From HGM04593 sp045661225 (GTDB taxonomy: Bacteria; Bacteroidota; Bacteroidia; Bacteroidales; Bacteroidaceae), in NCBI GenBank assembly GCA_045661225.1, contig JAZRFF010000033.1, positions 1 through 58,740 of the forward strand: a DNA stretch of 58,740 bases. The letters run 5' to 3'. Positions within the stretch are counted from its first letter, which is position 1; each line of letters opens with the position of its first letter. Under the pieces are notes generated by a model. The model was not told the origin of the DNA, made no database searches, and was given only the letters and a program-made list of their open reading frames with translations. Below are positions 16,397-25,197 of this stretch, piece after piece. The position numbers and the translations under genes were made by a program.

Positions 16397-17458
16397 ATGA
16401 AAAACATTTTCAAGTCAGCAATGACATTAGTCGTAGTCCTTGCAATGGTATCTTGCGGCGGTAAAGCCACAAATGGCAGCCGTGAGGCTCAGGAACTATC
16501 GGGTGCCGGTGCAACATTCCCACTCCCATTCTACAATGTTGTGTTTGAGAATTTCTCACAAGTAAACGGCGACGTAGTTGCGTATGGCGGTATCGGCTCT
16601 GGTGGTGGCGTCCGTAACTTGCGTGACAAGATTGTAGATTTTGCCGGCAGCGATGCGTTCCTTACCGATAAGGAGATGGCAGAGATGGCTCCCGTGGTAC
16701 ATATCCCAACTTGTATGGGTGCTGTGGTGTTGGCTTACAACCTCGACGGTGTTAAAGACCTGAAACTATCGGGAGAGATTATCGCAGACATCTTTGCCGG
16801 CAACATTAAGATGTGGAACGATGAGCGTTTGGTTGCTCTCAACCCGAATGTAACACTCCCCGCAGAGTCTATTATCCCGGTATTCCGTTCAGACGGTTCG
16901 GGTACAACATTCGTTTTTACCGACTATTTGACAAAGGTCAGCCCTATGTGGAAAGAGAAGTTCGGTGCGGGCAAGTCGGTAAATTTCCCATCGGGACAGG
17001 CAGCAAAGGGTAATCCCGGTGTAGCCGGTGTCATAAAGCAGACCAAGAACTCTATCGGTTATGTAGGCTCGGAGTATGCCTTTGCACAAAAGATTCCATT
17101 CGCTAGTATCCAGAACGCAAGAGATGAATTTGTACTACCTTCATCTGCTACAATTTCGGCAGCAGCTTCAGGCGTAATTCCAGCTGACACTCGTTGCTCA
17201 ATCACCAATGCCGAGGCAGCAGGCGCATATCCAATCTCTACCTTTACCTGGACGATTATCTACAAAGAGCAGAACTATTCGGACCGCAGCAAGGAGCAAG
17301 CTATTGCAACACTCGACCTCTTGAAATATATCCTTTCCGATGAGGCTCAGCAGATAACCTCCGAGGTTCATTATGCTCCACTTCCTGCAAAAGCAAAGGA
17401 GTTGAGTCTGACAAACTTGAAGACCGTAACTTTTGACGGTGTGGCAATATTGCAATAA
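16397..17458 (+). CDS. pstS: Phosphate-binding protein PstS (probable lipoprotein)
   Basis: Periplasmic receptor that delivers inorganic phosphate to PstCA. The 353-residue protein has a lipobox-like signal ending AMVSC (C20), followed by SGAGATFPLPFY (about 35-46), IGSGGGVRNL and FAGSDAFL, the phosphate-contacting loops of the family, and RSDGSGTTFVFTDYL (about 163-177). It is second in the Pho-box-driven operon, 9 nt before pstC. Lipid anchoring to the inner membrane is inferred from the cysteine and is common in this phylum. Confidence 0.95.
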   Translation: MKNIFKSAMTLVVVLAMVSCGGKATNGSREAQELSGAGATFPLPFYNVVFENFSQVNGDVVAYGGIGSGGGVRNLRDKIVDFAGSDAFLTDKEMAEMAPVVHIPTCMGAVVLAYNLDGVKDLKLSGEIIADIFAGNIKMWNDERLVALNPNVTLPAESIIPVFRSDGSGTTFVFTDYLTKVSPMWKEKFGAGKSVNFPSGQAAKGNPGVAGVIKQTKNSIGYVGSEYAFAQKIPFASIQNARDEFVLPSSATISAAASGVIPADTRCSITNAEAAGAYPISTFTWTIIYKEQNYSDRSKEQAIATLDLLKYILSDEAQQITSEVHYAPLPAKAKELSLTNLKTVTFDGVAILQ

Positions 17459-17467
17459 CAGACAGCT

Positions 17468-18325
17468 ATGAACGATAAATTATATAAAATCCTATTGTTC
17501 GCAGCAGCATTGATAATGCCCGTAGTGTGCGGGGGCGTGGTTTACGCCCTCGTCACCGACGCATACGATGCCTTTGAGCACTTCGGATTCTTTAAGTTCC
17601 TAACCTCGTCGGAGTGGAGCTATACCGAGGGAGCGGAGCAATATGGAGCCTTGCCATTCATCACAGGCACGCTGATGACAACCCTGCTGGCGCTCATCTT
17701 TTGCATACCTTTCTCCCTGCCCGTGGCACTCTTCGTGGGGGAATACTTCAAAGGAACAAAGGTGTCAGCCGTGTTGAGCACCGTAACCGACCTGTTGGCT
17801 GGTATCCCCTCTATTATCTATGGTCTATGGGGATTCTACACTTTGCGACCAATCATTATGGCCCTCAATATCTCGCCTCAAGGCTCAGGCATATTAACCG
17901 CCTCGTTGGTCTTGGCTATTATGATTATCCCTTATGCAGCATCACTCAGTACCGAGTTTATAAAGATGGTGCCGAATGAGTTTAAAGAGGGTGCATATAG
18001 TCTTGGAGCAACCCGTGCCGAGGTTATCCGCAAGGTTGTGTTCCCCGTTGCCGGTTCAGGTATCTTCTCGTCGTATGTGTTGGCTATTGGCCGTGCGTTG
18101 GGTGAAACGATGACTGTTACGATGCTCATAGGCAACACGAACAATATCCCCGACTCTATTACCTCTACAGGCAATTCTATGGCGTCAATCATAGCCAACC
18201 AATTTGGCGAAGCCGACGATTTGCGACTATCATCACTTATTGCTATTGGTTTGATTCTCTTCCTGATAACCGCAGCAATCAATATGGTGGGCAAGATAAT
18301 GATTAAACGAGCTAGAATAGTATAA
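17468..18325 (+). CDS. pstC: Phosphate ABC transporter permease PstC
   Basis: One of the two membrane subunits of the high-affinity phosphate importer. The 285-residue protein has six hydrophobic helices and the EAA-type coupling loop EGAYSLGATRAEVIRKVVFP (about 177-196), which contacts PstB. IPSIIYGLWGFY is typical of PstC/PstA permeases. It lies 9 nt after pstS and one nt before pstA, so it is a tight operon member. Confidence 0.93.
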   Translation: MNDKLYKILLFAAALIMPVVCGGVVYALVTDAYDAFEHFGFFKFLTSSEWSYTEGAEQYGALPFITGTLMTTLLALIFCIPFSLPVALFVGEYFKGTKVSAVLSTVTDLLAGIPSIIYGLWGFYTLRPIIMALNISPQGSGILTASLVLAIMIIPYAASLSTEFIKMVPNEFKEGAYSLGATRAEVIRKVVFPVAGSGIFSSYVLAIGRALGETMTVTMLIGNTNNIPDSITSTGNSMASIIANQFGEADDLRLSSLIAIGLILFLITAAINMVGKIMIKRARIV

Positions 18326-18326
18326 T

Positions 18327-19193
18327 ATGAATAGATTAAAACTAAAGAATCGCTTGGCAAAGGACAAACTTATGCTATGGGGCGTATGCCTTCTTGCAGC
18401 CTTTACAGCCGTGCCACTGATTGCCATTTTGGGCGAAGTGCTGTTGCGTGGTTATGACCAGCTATCGTGGTCGTTCTTTACCGAGCCTACACCGACGGCC
18501 TACAAGGCGATGAAGGCAATCGAGGCGGGAGAACCTATTCCCGGAGGCATCGCAAACGGAATTATAGGTACAATGATTATGCTCGGTATGGCGGTTGTTG
18601 TTGCAGTTCCCGCAGGTATCTTGTGCGGTGCATTCCTTGCAGAGAACAGCAAGAACCGCTTTGCGCAGACGGTAAGTTATTTGACTGACCTTCTGCAAGG
18701 CACGCCATCGGTCATTATCGGTATCATAACCTATATTTGGATTGTCGTGCCAATGAGGGGCTATTCGGCAATCGCGGGTAGCGTATCACTTTGTATTATG
18801 ATGCTTCCGCTTATTATACGCTCAACCGAGGAGACGCTAAAGATTCTCCCTGCATCGCTCAAAGAGGCGGGATTGGCACTTGGTGGCAACAAGGCACGAG
18901 TGATGATGAAAGTACAGTTTCCCGCCGCCTTTGGAGGTATCTTTACAGGCGTGTTGCTTGCCATTTCACGAGTGATTGGCGAGACCGCACCGTTGATGTT
19001 TACAGCACTCGGTTGCTCGCTTATACGCTTCTCTATCGACAAACCTATTTCGGCAGTACCACTGCTTATATGGGAGTTCTTTAACGACCCTAACCTACAA
19101 GAACTCATTTGGGGTGCATCGCTTTTCCTCTTGTTATTCGTACTTACATTAAACCTTACCGCTAAATATCTTGCAAAGAAATGGAATCAGTAA
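18327..19193 (+). CDS. pstA: Phosphate ABC transporter permease PstA
   Basis: Second membrane subunit of the phosphate importer, 288 residues, six helices. LQGTPSVIIGIITYIWIV matches the PstA helix after the first periplasmic loop, and the coupling loop is EAGLALGGNKARVMMKVQFP (about 188-207). It begins one nt after the pstC stop and overlaps pstB by 13 nt, consistent with translational coupling and equal subunit amounts. Confidence 0.93.
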   Translation: MNRLKLKNRLAKDKLMLWGVCLLAAFTAVPLIAILGEVLLRGYDQLSWSFFTEPTPTAYKAMKAIEAGEPIPGGIANGIIGTMIMLGMAVVVAVPAGILCGAFLAENSKNRFAQTVSYLTDLLQGTPSVIIGIITYIWIVVPMRGYSAIAGSVSLCIMMLPLIIRSTEETLKILPASLKEAGLALGGNKARVMMKVQFPAAFGGIFTGVLLAISRVIGETAPLMFTALGCSLIRFSIDKPISAVPLLIWEFFNDPNLQELIWGASLFLLLFVLTLNLTAKYLAKKWNQ

Positions 19194-19948
19194 AACCTAT
19201 ATTGGAGTTTAAAAAGACTTGCGTATCATATACCAAGCAAACAATGGCTGTTAAATATGTATCGGCGTCCATTGAGCGAAACACAATCACGGCTATTATG
19301 GGTCCTTCGGGCTGTGGTAAATCGACACTCCTGCGTGCCGTAAACCTTATGCACAGCCTCTACCCGAATATCCGTGTCGATGGTGAAATTCTGCTTAATG
19401 GCGAAAATATCCTCAAGATGGAACCTATTGATGTGCGTCGCCGTGTGGGTATGGTATTCCAACGACCTGCACCGTTTCCAACTATGAGCATCTACGACAA
19501 TGTGTTGTCGGGATTTTCACTGAACGGCATCAGGCTCTCAAAAGCAGAAAAAGATGCCACCGTTGAGCGTTGCTTAAAAAGCGTATCACTCTGGGAGGAG
19601 GTAAAAGATGTGCTGAACAAGAAAGGCACATTCCTTTCAGGTGGTCAGCAGCAGCGATTGTGCATCGCCCGAGCCTTAGCGATGAAGCCAGATGTGCTTC
19701 TGATGGACGAACCGACATCGGCACTCGACCCCATTGCGACCAAGCATATCGAGGAACTACTTTTGGAGTTGCAGAAAGAGGTTACAATCCTTATCGTTAC
19801 CCATAATATGGGACAAGCAAAGCGCATATCCTCAAAATCAATGTTTATGTATCTGGGTGAACTTATTGAATATGGCGACACCGAAACATTGTTCAGCAAT
19901 CCTGTTGACGAAAGAACCAAAGCCTATCTTACGGGCAAAATGGGCTAA
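19181..19948 (+). CDS. pstB: Phosphate ABC transporter ATP-binding protein PstB
   Basis: ATPase of the phosphate importer, 255 residues. Walker A GPSGCGKST (about 41-49), Q-loop VFQRPAPFP, signature LSGGQQQR (about 153-160), Walker B LLMDEPTSALDP (about 172-183) and switch histidine in IVTHNMGQAKR all match PstB. It starts inside the 3' end of pstA and is the last gene of the operon. No phoU follows; a terminator hairpin begins about 90 nt downstream. Confidence 0.96.
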   Translation: MESVKPILEFKKTCVSYTKQTMAVKYVSASIERNTITAIMGPSGCGKSTLLRAVNLMHSLYPNIRVDGEILLNGENILKMEPIDVRRRVGMVFQRPAPFPTMSIYDNVLSGFSLNGIRLSKAEKDATVERCLKSVSLWEEVKDVLNKKGTFLSGGQQQRLCIARALAMKPDVLLMDEPTSALDPIATKHIEELLLELQKEVTILIVTHNMGQAKRISSKSMFMYLGELIEYGDTETLFSNPVDERTKAYLTGKMG

Positions 19949-20037
19949 TGACATTACGGCAATAGCACAAATTCAGTTTATCCATTGGCTATAACCCCAA
20001 ACGGAGTAAACTTATTCTTGCTTTGATTGCATAAAAT

Positions 20038-20095
20038 ATGCTGGCGAAAAAAGAGATTATTGCAACTTCTATTTTCGTCAGCATTATTTTTAAAC
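20038..20095 (+). terminator. Probable terminator of the pst operon
   Basis: ATGCTGGCGAAAA (20038-20050) pairs with TTTTCGTCAGCAT (20072-20084) with one G-T wobble and a 21-nt loop. TTATTTTTAAA follows. Confidence 0.7.
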
Positions 20096-20156
20096 CTTTG
20101 CAGTGTCGGAGACGAAAGAAAACAGAAATAATCGTCTACTACGACAGCAAATTCAG

Positions 20157-20708
20157 CTATTCTTTCACTCTCTGCAAATGCCACATAGCGTGTCCAAGGA
20201 AGGTAGTTCTCTCGACACGTTCAAAACCCAAAGAAGAATAAAGAGCCTCGGCGCGAGGATTCTCAAGGTCCACAAGCAAGCCCACACGTTCGGCACCCGA
20301 ACCAAAAGCCCTTTGTGTAGCCTCGCACAACAGCGCACGCCCAACGCCACAACCACGATATTGCGACAACACAGCTAAAGAATCAATATAGAATTCCCCT
20401 TCGGCAGTTTCATCTTCAATTTTCAAGACCTCGCCAAACCGTTGCTGCATAATAGCATACAACGGCGCACGAAGTTCGTGCAAACGCCCACCGTCGTAAC
20501 CTATTATCGCCCCAGCCGGCACCCCGTCAACCTCGGCAACAAGAGCATTGCAGAAACTGTACTGCGCATCGTCACGTCCGGCAAGTTCCACAAAAATATC
20601 ATACAAGGGGTGAGTCTCATCAGCGCCAAGCGCCATTACCACCACCAACCCCAGAAAGCAAGCATCAGCCCGCACAGCTTCACGTATTACAATATTCCTT
20701 TCTTTCAT
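20157..20708 (-). CDS. GNAT family N-acetyltransferase
   Basis: A 183-residue acetyl-CoA-dependent acetyltransferase of unknown substrate. The C-terminal half has the GNAT core: IDSLAVLSQYRGCGVGRALLCEA written in the family's motif A (R/Q-x-x-G-x-G/A is RGCGVG) and the NPRAEALYSSLGFERVER motif B. The start at 20708 is chosen because the longer frame (20723) overlaps the -7 box. That box ends only 4 nt before the ATG, so the mRNA may be leaderless. The gene is convergent with the pst operon and divergent from the Wzi gene. Confidence 0.88.
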   Translation of the reverse strand: MKERNIVIREAVRADACFLGLVVVMALGADETHPLYDIFVELAGRDDAQYSFCNALVAEVDGVPAGAIIGYDGGRLHELRAPLYAIMQQRFGEVLKIEDETAEGEFYIDSLAVLSQYRGCGVGRALLCEATQRAFGSGAERVGLLVDLENPRAEALYSSLGFERVERTTFLGHAMWHLQRVKE

Positions 20709-20712
20709 AACG

Positions 20713-20720
20713 CGAAGATA
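20713..20720 (-). promoter_or_regulatory. -7 box TATCTTCG at the GNAT start
   Basis: Minus-strand TATCTTCG followed by CGTT and the ATG at 20708. The short distance decides the start codon and suggests a leaderless or nearly leaderless transcript. Confidence 0.5.
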
Positions 20721-20806
20721 CAAAATTTAAGAATAAAAAAGCAAACTCCGGCATCTTGCCACACAATAAAAACAGATATATTTTTCATATTTTGCTCGTT
20801 TGATTG

Positions 20807-20814
20807 TACCTTTG
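20807..20814 (+). promoter_or_regulatory. -7 box TACCTTTG of the Wzi-lipoprotein-permease unit
   Basis: A perfect TAnnTTTG 28 nt upstream of the ATG at 20843. No TTTG lies at the standard 19-nt spacing. Confidence 0.65.
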
Positions 20815-20842
20815 CAGTTATAAAAATCACAAAAAAGAATAT

Positions 20843-22324
20843 ATGCTAAAAAAAATAACAATCTCGCTCACGACAGCCATTATGGCACTACTCCCGAGCG
20901 TGACAACAGCACAGACCTTGTCTACCCGATACGAGGCCGGCGGCCTTGTCGGAAGCGGCAACTACGCACCAATGTGGCACACCGCCAACCGTCAGGGAGC
21001 GTGGAGCCTTGACAGTTCACAAGCACAAGCACGCATAGGCGTGAGTGGAGAGCACAATTTCAGCAACAGCAAAATAAACCTCCAGTGGGGCGCCGATATT
21101 ATAGGCGGCTACAACCTAACCTCACCGATTTTCGTACAACAGGCCTATTTTGACTTCAATTGGAAGAGATTGCACATTTCAGTAGGCCAAAAAGAGCGAT
21201 GGTGCAACCACAAGAACCCGCGTCTTTCAACTGGCGCATTAGTGGAAAGCGGCAATGCACGTCCCATACCTCAGATAAGAATCGCCCTACCCGAATATTG
21301 GAATATTCCCGGAACAAAAGGGTGGTTAGGCATTCGCGGCCACCTTGCTTACGGACTATTCACCGACGAAAACTGGCAACGCAATTTTGTTGCCGAAGAC
21401 AAAGCACACACATCGGGTGTACTCTACCACTCCAAAGCCGGATTTATGCGCATAGGAAACGAAAATAAATTTCCATTAACGGCAGAAATCGGGTTACATA
21501 TGGTAACGCAGTTCAGCGGAACATCGCACAACCGCCTTAACCGCCCCGGCAACACTTTTACAAACCCGACACGAATAAAAGATTTTTTCTATGCGTTAAT
21601 TCCGCTAAAAGGAGACAGCCAATACAACATTGCCGACCAGGTAAACGTTGCCGGAAATATGCTCGGCAGCTGGTTAGGCGCAATAACGTGGAAAGAGAAC
21701 AAATGGGCTGCGCGCTTCTACTATGAACACACATTCGAAGACCACTCACAAATGTTCTGGGAATACGGTTTATGGACAGAACAGCTGGTAGGTATTGAGT
21801 TTGAGTTAAACAATTTCAAGTGGATAAAAAGCGTAACTCTTGAATACTTCAACCTCAAGGACCAGTCCGGCCCCATCTATCACGACAAAACCGCGCTCAT
21901 TCCCGAACAAATAAGTTGTCGCGACAATAACTACTGGCACCACACATACAATGGCTGGTTCAACTATGGAATGATGATAGGCACTCCGTTGATAACCTCA
22001 CCAGCCTACAACACCGACAAGACGCTTGACATTTACAACAACCGCGTCGAAGCCTTCCACGCAGGAATCGAGGGCACGCTACTCAAATGGTTAGACTATC
22101 GCCTGCTGCTTACAAGAAGCAACAACTGGGGAACATACAGCCAACCATTTAAAGATATAAAAGTAAACACATCGGGGCTTGTCGAATTTACATTCAAACC
22201 CTCATTTATGAAAAAATGGAGCATCACCACCTCATTCGCATTCGACAAAGGCGACCTTTATGGCGACAACTACGGAGGTATGATAACTATTACGCGCAAC
22301 AACATTTTCAACCTAAAGAAGTAA
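20843..22324 (+). CDS. Capsule assembly Wzi family outer-membrane protein
   Basis: A 493-residue beta-barrel protein with a signal peptide (MLKKITISLTTAIMALLPSV, then TTAQ). Wzi proteins sit in the outer membrane and help attach or organise capsular polysaccharide. Family features include YEAGGLVGSGNYAPMWHTANRQG near the N-terminus (the WHTANRQG core at about 38-45) and VGQKERWCNHKNPRLSTGALVESGNARPIPQIRI, whose P-x-R-L-S-TG and NARPIPQIRI parts recur in Bacteroidota homologues. The frame can be extended to a TTG at 20804, but the promoter box rules this out. No capsule biosynthesis genes are nearby, so its role may be general envelope glycan organisation. Confidence 0.85.
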   Translation: MLKKITISLTTAIMALLPSVTTAQTLSTRYEAGGLVGSGNYAPMWHTANRQGAWSLDSSQAQARIGVSGEHNFSNSKINLQWGADIIGGYNLTSPIFVQQAYFDFNWKRLHISVGQKERWCNHKNPRLSTGALVESGNARPIPQIRIALPEYWNIPGTKGWLGIRGHLAYGLFTDENWQRNFVAEDKAHTSGVLYHSKAGFMRIGNENKFPLTAEIGLHMVTQFSGTSHNRLNRPGNTFTNPTRIKDFFYALIPLKGDSQYNIADQVNVAGNMLGSWLGAITWKENKWAARFYYEHTFEDHSQMFWEYGLWTEQLVGIEFELNNFKWIKSVTLEYFNLKDQSGPIYHDKTALIPEQISCRDNNYWHHTYNGWFNYGMMIGTPLITSPAYNTDKTLDIYNNRVEAFHAGIEGTLLKWLDYRLLLTRSNNWGTYSQPFKDIKVNTSGLVEFTFKPSFMKKWSITTSFAFDKGDLYGDNYGGMITITRNNIFNLKK

Positions 22325-22330
22325 GAAAAT

Positions 22331-22711
22331 ATGAAAAGAACAGCATATATATTATTGGTAACAATCCTGCTTTTCTCGTGCCAGAAAGCCGACCACAACG
22401 GCGACCTTGGAGGCTTTTGGAAGCTGCTTAGAATTGAGAAAGCCGAAGATAATTCCGTTATAGACACAAGAGACGAAGACCGATTCTGGAGTTTCCAGCT
22501 TAATATGACACAAATTGGCGGTCATAAAGGTTATTTTCAGCACGTTGGCGACTCGATATACATTCAACTGAAAACCGCGCAGGCAACCACAGACCTCAGC
22601 GAATTTGGAATATACACCCCACTGGACGAGCGACTAAAAGTGCTCCATCTCGAGAGAAGCAAGATGATTCTAAGATCCCAAAAAGCCACTCTTACATTCA
22701 GGAAATTCTAA
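22331..22711 (+). CDS. Small lipoprotein, lipocalin-like
   Basis: A 126-residue protein with a lipoprotein signal (MKRTAYILLVTILLFSC; lipobox LFSC). The rest, from LGGFWKLLRIEKAEDN through DRFWSFQL to ILRSQKATLTFRKF, has the short alternating strands and initial GxW of lipocalin-like domains common in Bacteroidales. It follows the Wzi gene by 6 nt and precedes the permease by 15 nt, so it is probably made with them. Function unknown; the family call is moderate. Confidence 0.7.
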   Translation: MKRTAYILLVTILLFSCQKADHNGDLGGFWKLLRIEKAEDNSVIDTRDEDRFWSFQLNMTQIGGHKGYFQHVGDSIYIQLKTAQATTDLSEFGIYTPLDERLKVLHLERSKMILRSQKATLTFRKF

Positions 22712-22726
22712 CCCACCCAAAAAAAA

Positions 22727-23965
22727 ATGAACCTAGAACTATTTATTGCACAACGCCTGTACGGCACACGCAAAGGAGCAGAACGCATATCACGTCCGGC
22801 TGTCACCATTGCGCAATGGGGTGTTGCCATAGGCACAATAATAATGATTGCATCTATATGCATTATTGTAGGGTTCAAGCAACAAGTGAGAGAAAAAGTC
22901 TTTGGCTTCGGCGGTCACATTCAAATAACAGCCTACGACACATACGGTAACGACGAGGCCTCCATAACCACCGACAGCACACTGCTCAACACCCTCGCAA
23001 ATACAGCAAATATCAAGAATGCCGCCCCTATCGTCCAAAAAACCGGAATGATTGTAGCCAACGACGAATACGAAGGCGTGATGATAAAAGGCATAGACAG
23101 CAATTACGACCTCTCCTTTATTAAGTCACATATTGTAGAAGGTACAATCCCGAATTTCAGCGATACGGTAACAACATCAAGCATAATACTCTCACAAGCA
23201 ACAGCCGGCAAGGTTGGAGTAAAGGCAGGCGATAGAATAAACATTTATTTTCTCGACAAAGGCATAAAAGTGCGCAAATTGACAGTAGCTGCGCTATACA
23301 CCACGCATCTGACAGAATTTGACAACGCCTTTGCAATAACCGACATACACACTATGCGCGGTATAAACGCCTGGGCAAACGACAAAGCTTCGGCAATAGA
23401 GATTACCACAAAAGACTACAGCCGCCTCGACGCGACGAGAGACGCCGTTATTGACGCAGCCACCGCAGCATCGTTCCGCAGCGGAGAATCATACCTTGTA
23501 CCCACAATAGAGGAACTCTACCCGGCAATGTTCGCGTGGCTAAGCGTGCTCGACCAGACAGTGTGGCTAATTCTTATTATCGTTGTATGCATAGCCGCAT
23601 TTACAATGGTGTCGGGCCTGCTCATTATAATACTTGAGAAAAGCACTCTTATTGGAATATTAAAAGCCATAGGAGCTAAAAACGTTGCCATTAGAAAGAT
23701 ATTCATCTACTACGCCTGCTTTATCATCGGACGCGGCCTGATAACAGGCAACATCATAGGAATGCTACTATGTTATATTCAGCAACAGTATAAAATAATA
23801 TCCATAGACCCCGAAATGTACTATATGGACCGTGTACCCATTGAATTCACGTGGTTACTTGTACCGATGAACATTGCAATGTTTATAATATCGGTTACCG
23901 TCCTTCTTCTGCCCGCAATGCTTATTTCAAAAATTGAACCTACAAAAGCAATAAAGTTCGAATAA
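22727..23965 (+). CDS. FtsX-like ABC permease, LolC/LolE type
   Basis: A 412-residue inner-membrane protein with the FtsX/LolCE layout: N-terminal helix (about 30-50), a periplasmic domain of about 220 residues, then three C-terminal helices. EKSTLIGILKAIGAKNVAIRKIFIYY matches the coupling-helix region (core LKAIGAKN). LolCDE extracts lipoproteins from the inner membrane for transport to the outer membrane; the adjacent LolA-type carrier is elsewhere (42 kb) and no ATPase gene is adjacent. A MacB-like role is the alternative. Confidence 0.82.
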   Translation: MNLELFIAQRLYGTRKGAERISRPAVTIAQWGVAIGTIIMIASICIIVGFKQQVREKVFGFGGHIQITAYDTYGNDEASITTDSTLLNTLANTANIKNAAPIVQKTGMIVANDEYEGVMIKGIDSNYDLSFIKSHIVEGTIPNFSDTVTTSSIILSQATAGKVGVKAGDRINIYFLDKGIKVRKLTVAALYTTHLTEFDNAFAITDIHTMRGINAWANDKASAIEITTKDYSRLDATRDAVIDAATAASFRSGESYLVPTIEELYPAMFAWLSVLDQTVWLILIIVVCIAAFTMVSGLLIIILEKSTLIGILKAIGAKNVAIRKIFIYYACFIIGRGLITGNIIGMLLCYIQQQYKIISIDPEMYYMDRVPIEFTWLLVPMNIAMFIISVTVLLLPAMLISKIEPTKAIKFE

Positions 23966-24005
23966 ACCAAAGGTGGCTGAAAATTTCAGTCACCTTTGGT
24001 TTATT
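23961..24005. terminator. Bidirectional terminator between the permease and lysA
   Basis: A 22-bp inverted repeat (23961-23982 with 23984-24005, one G-T wobble) centred on a single A. The outer part AATAAACC / GGTTTATT gives T-rich tracts in both directions. It begins inside the permease stop codon region and ends before the convergent lysA stop. Confidence 0.9.
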
Positions 24006-24030
24006 TTAAACAAGTAAATCTGCTTCAGAT

Positions 24031-25197
24031 TCAATCATTGATATCGGTCGAGAGCACCGCCTTCGGCAATTCACGACAGTTATACCCGAACGACATAGCC
24101 TCGCCGTACGCACCGGCCGAACGTATAGCGAGAATATCACCCCGCTCTGTTGCCGGCATTTTACGGTCTTTGCAGAATACGTCCGACGATTCGCACACCG
24201 GTCCCACAACATCGTACACAGCATCAGGTTTTTCCGATGTCAGATTCTCTATTCGATGATAAGCATCGTATAGTGCCGGACGTATAAGATCGTTCATTCC
24301 GGCATCAACAACAACAAACTGCTTACAAGTACCTCGTTTAACATACGTTACACGAGTAATCAATGAGCCACATTGCGCAACAAGGCTTCGTCCAAGCTCA
24401 AAATGCAGTTGCTGACCAGGATAAAGTTTCAGATTATTGGCATACGTAGCAAAATAGAGTTCAAAATCAGGGATAGGATACTTATCGGGAGCATCATAGC
24501 GTATTCCAAGACCACCACCCACATTTATGTGAGGCAACACAAGACCACGAGTCTCATATAAAAGTTCCTGCAGTTCGTTAATTCTGCCACATAAAGCAAT
24601 AAAGTCGTCCATCACAAGAATCTGCGACCCTATGTGAAAATGCAAACCAATGAGTTCTATATGCGGCATCGACTCAATAAAATCCATTACCTCGTCCAGT
24701 TGCTCATAGTTCACACCGAACTTATTTTCGGCAAGACCGGTGGTAATATTAGCGTGAGTATGTGCACCCACATTTGGGTTTATGCGTACTGCGACCTTTG
24801 CCACCACTCCACGCTCAGCGGCAAGCATCTCTATAGCCTCAATCTCGGGTATAGACTCCACATTGAAACAGAATATACCGGCATCGAGCGAAAGAGCAAT
24901 CTCTTTATCGGTTTTTCCCACTCCCGCAAAGACAATCTTTCCAGCCGGAATTCCGGCATCAAGCGCAGCACGCACCTCGCCTCCACTCACACAATCGGCA
25001 CCAACACCCTCACCTGCAACGACAGCCAGCAAACGCGCATTGTAATTAGCCTTAACAGCATAATGCACGTGAAAGCCGGGATACTTTGCAGCCTCACGCT
25101 TTACAGCAGCAAGAGTTGCTCGAAACAAGTCAATGTCGTAGTAATAAAAAGGAGTCTCAATCCCTGTAAAAGCCTCTATAGGAAACTGCATACGCAT
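24031..25197 (-). CDS. lysA: Diaminopimelate decarboxylase
   Basis: Last step of lysine synthesis: meso-diaminopimelate to L-lysine and CO2, PLP-dependent, cytoplasmic. The 388-residue protein has the PLP lysine K49 in VHYAVKANYN, the PLP-phosphate glycine loop HINVGGGLGIRY, HFHIGSQI, and the substrate-binding VGPVCESSDVF (catalytic Cys about 335). Its ATG overlaps the aspartokinase stop by one nt (TAATG), so the two are co-translated in a lysine/aspartate-family operon. Confidence 0.95.
   Translation of the reverse strand: MRMQFPIEAFTGIETPFYYYDIDLFRATLAAVKREAAKYPGFHVHYAVKANYNARLLAVVAGEGVGADCVSGGEVRAALDAGIPAGKIVFAGVGKTDKEIALSLDAGIFCFNVESIPEIEAIEMLAAERGVVAKVAVRINPNVGAHTHANITTGLAENKFGVNYEQLDEVMDFIESMPHIELIGLHFHIGSQILVMDDFIALCGRINELQELLYETRGLVLPHINVGGGLGIRYDAPDKYPIPDFELYFATYANNLKLYPGQQLHFELGRSLVAQCGSLITRVTYVKRGTCKQFVVVDAGMNDLIRPALYDAYHRIENLTSEKPDAVYDVVGPVCESSDVFCKDRKMPATERGDILAIRSAGAYGEAMSFGYNCRELPKAVLSTDIND

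Noticed and set aside
20090..20100. AAACCTTTG after the pst terminator as a plus-strand promoter.
   Set aside because: It does not fit TAnnTTTG exactly and no plus-strand gene follows before the convergent GNAT gene.
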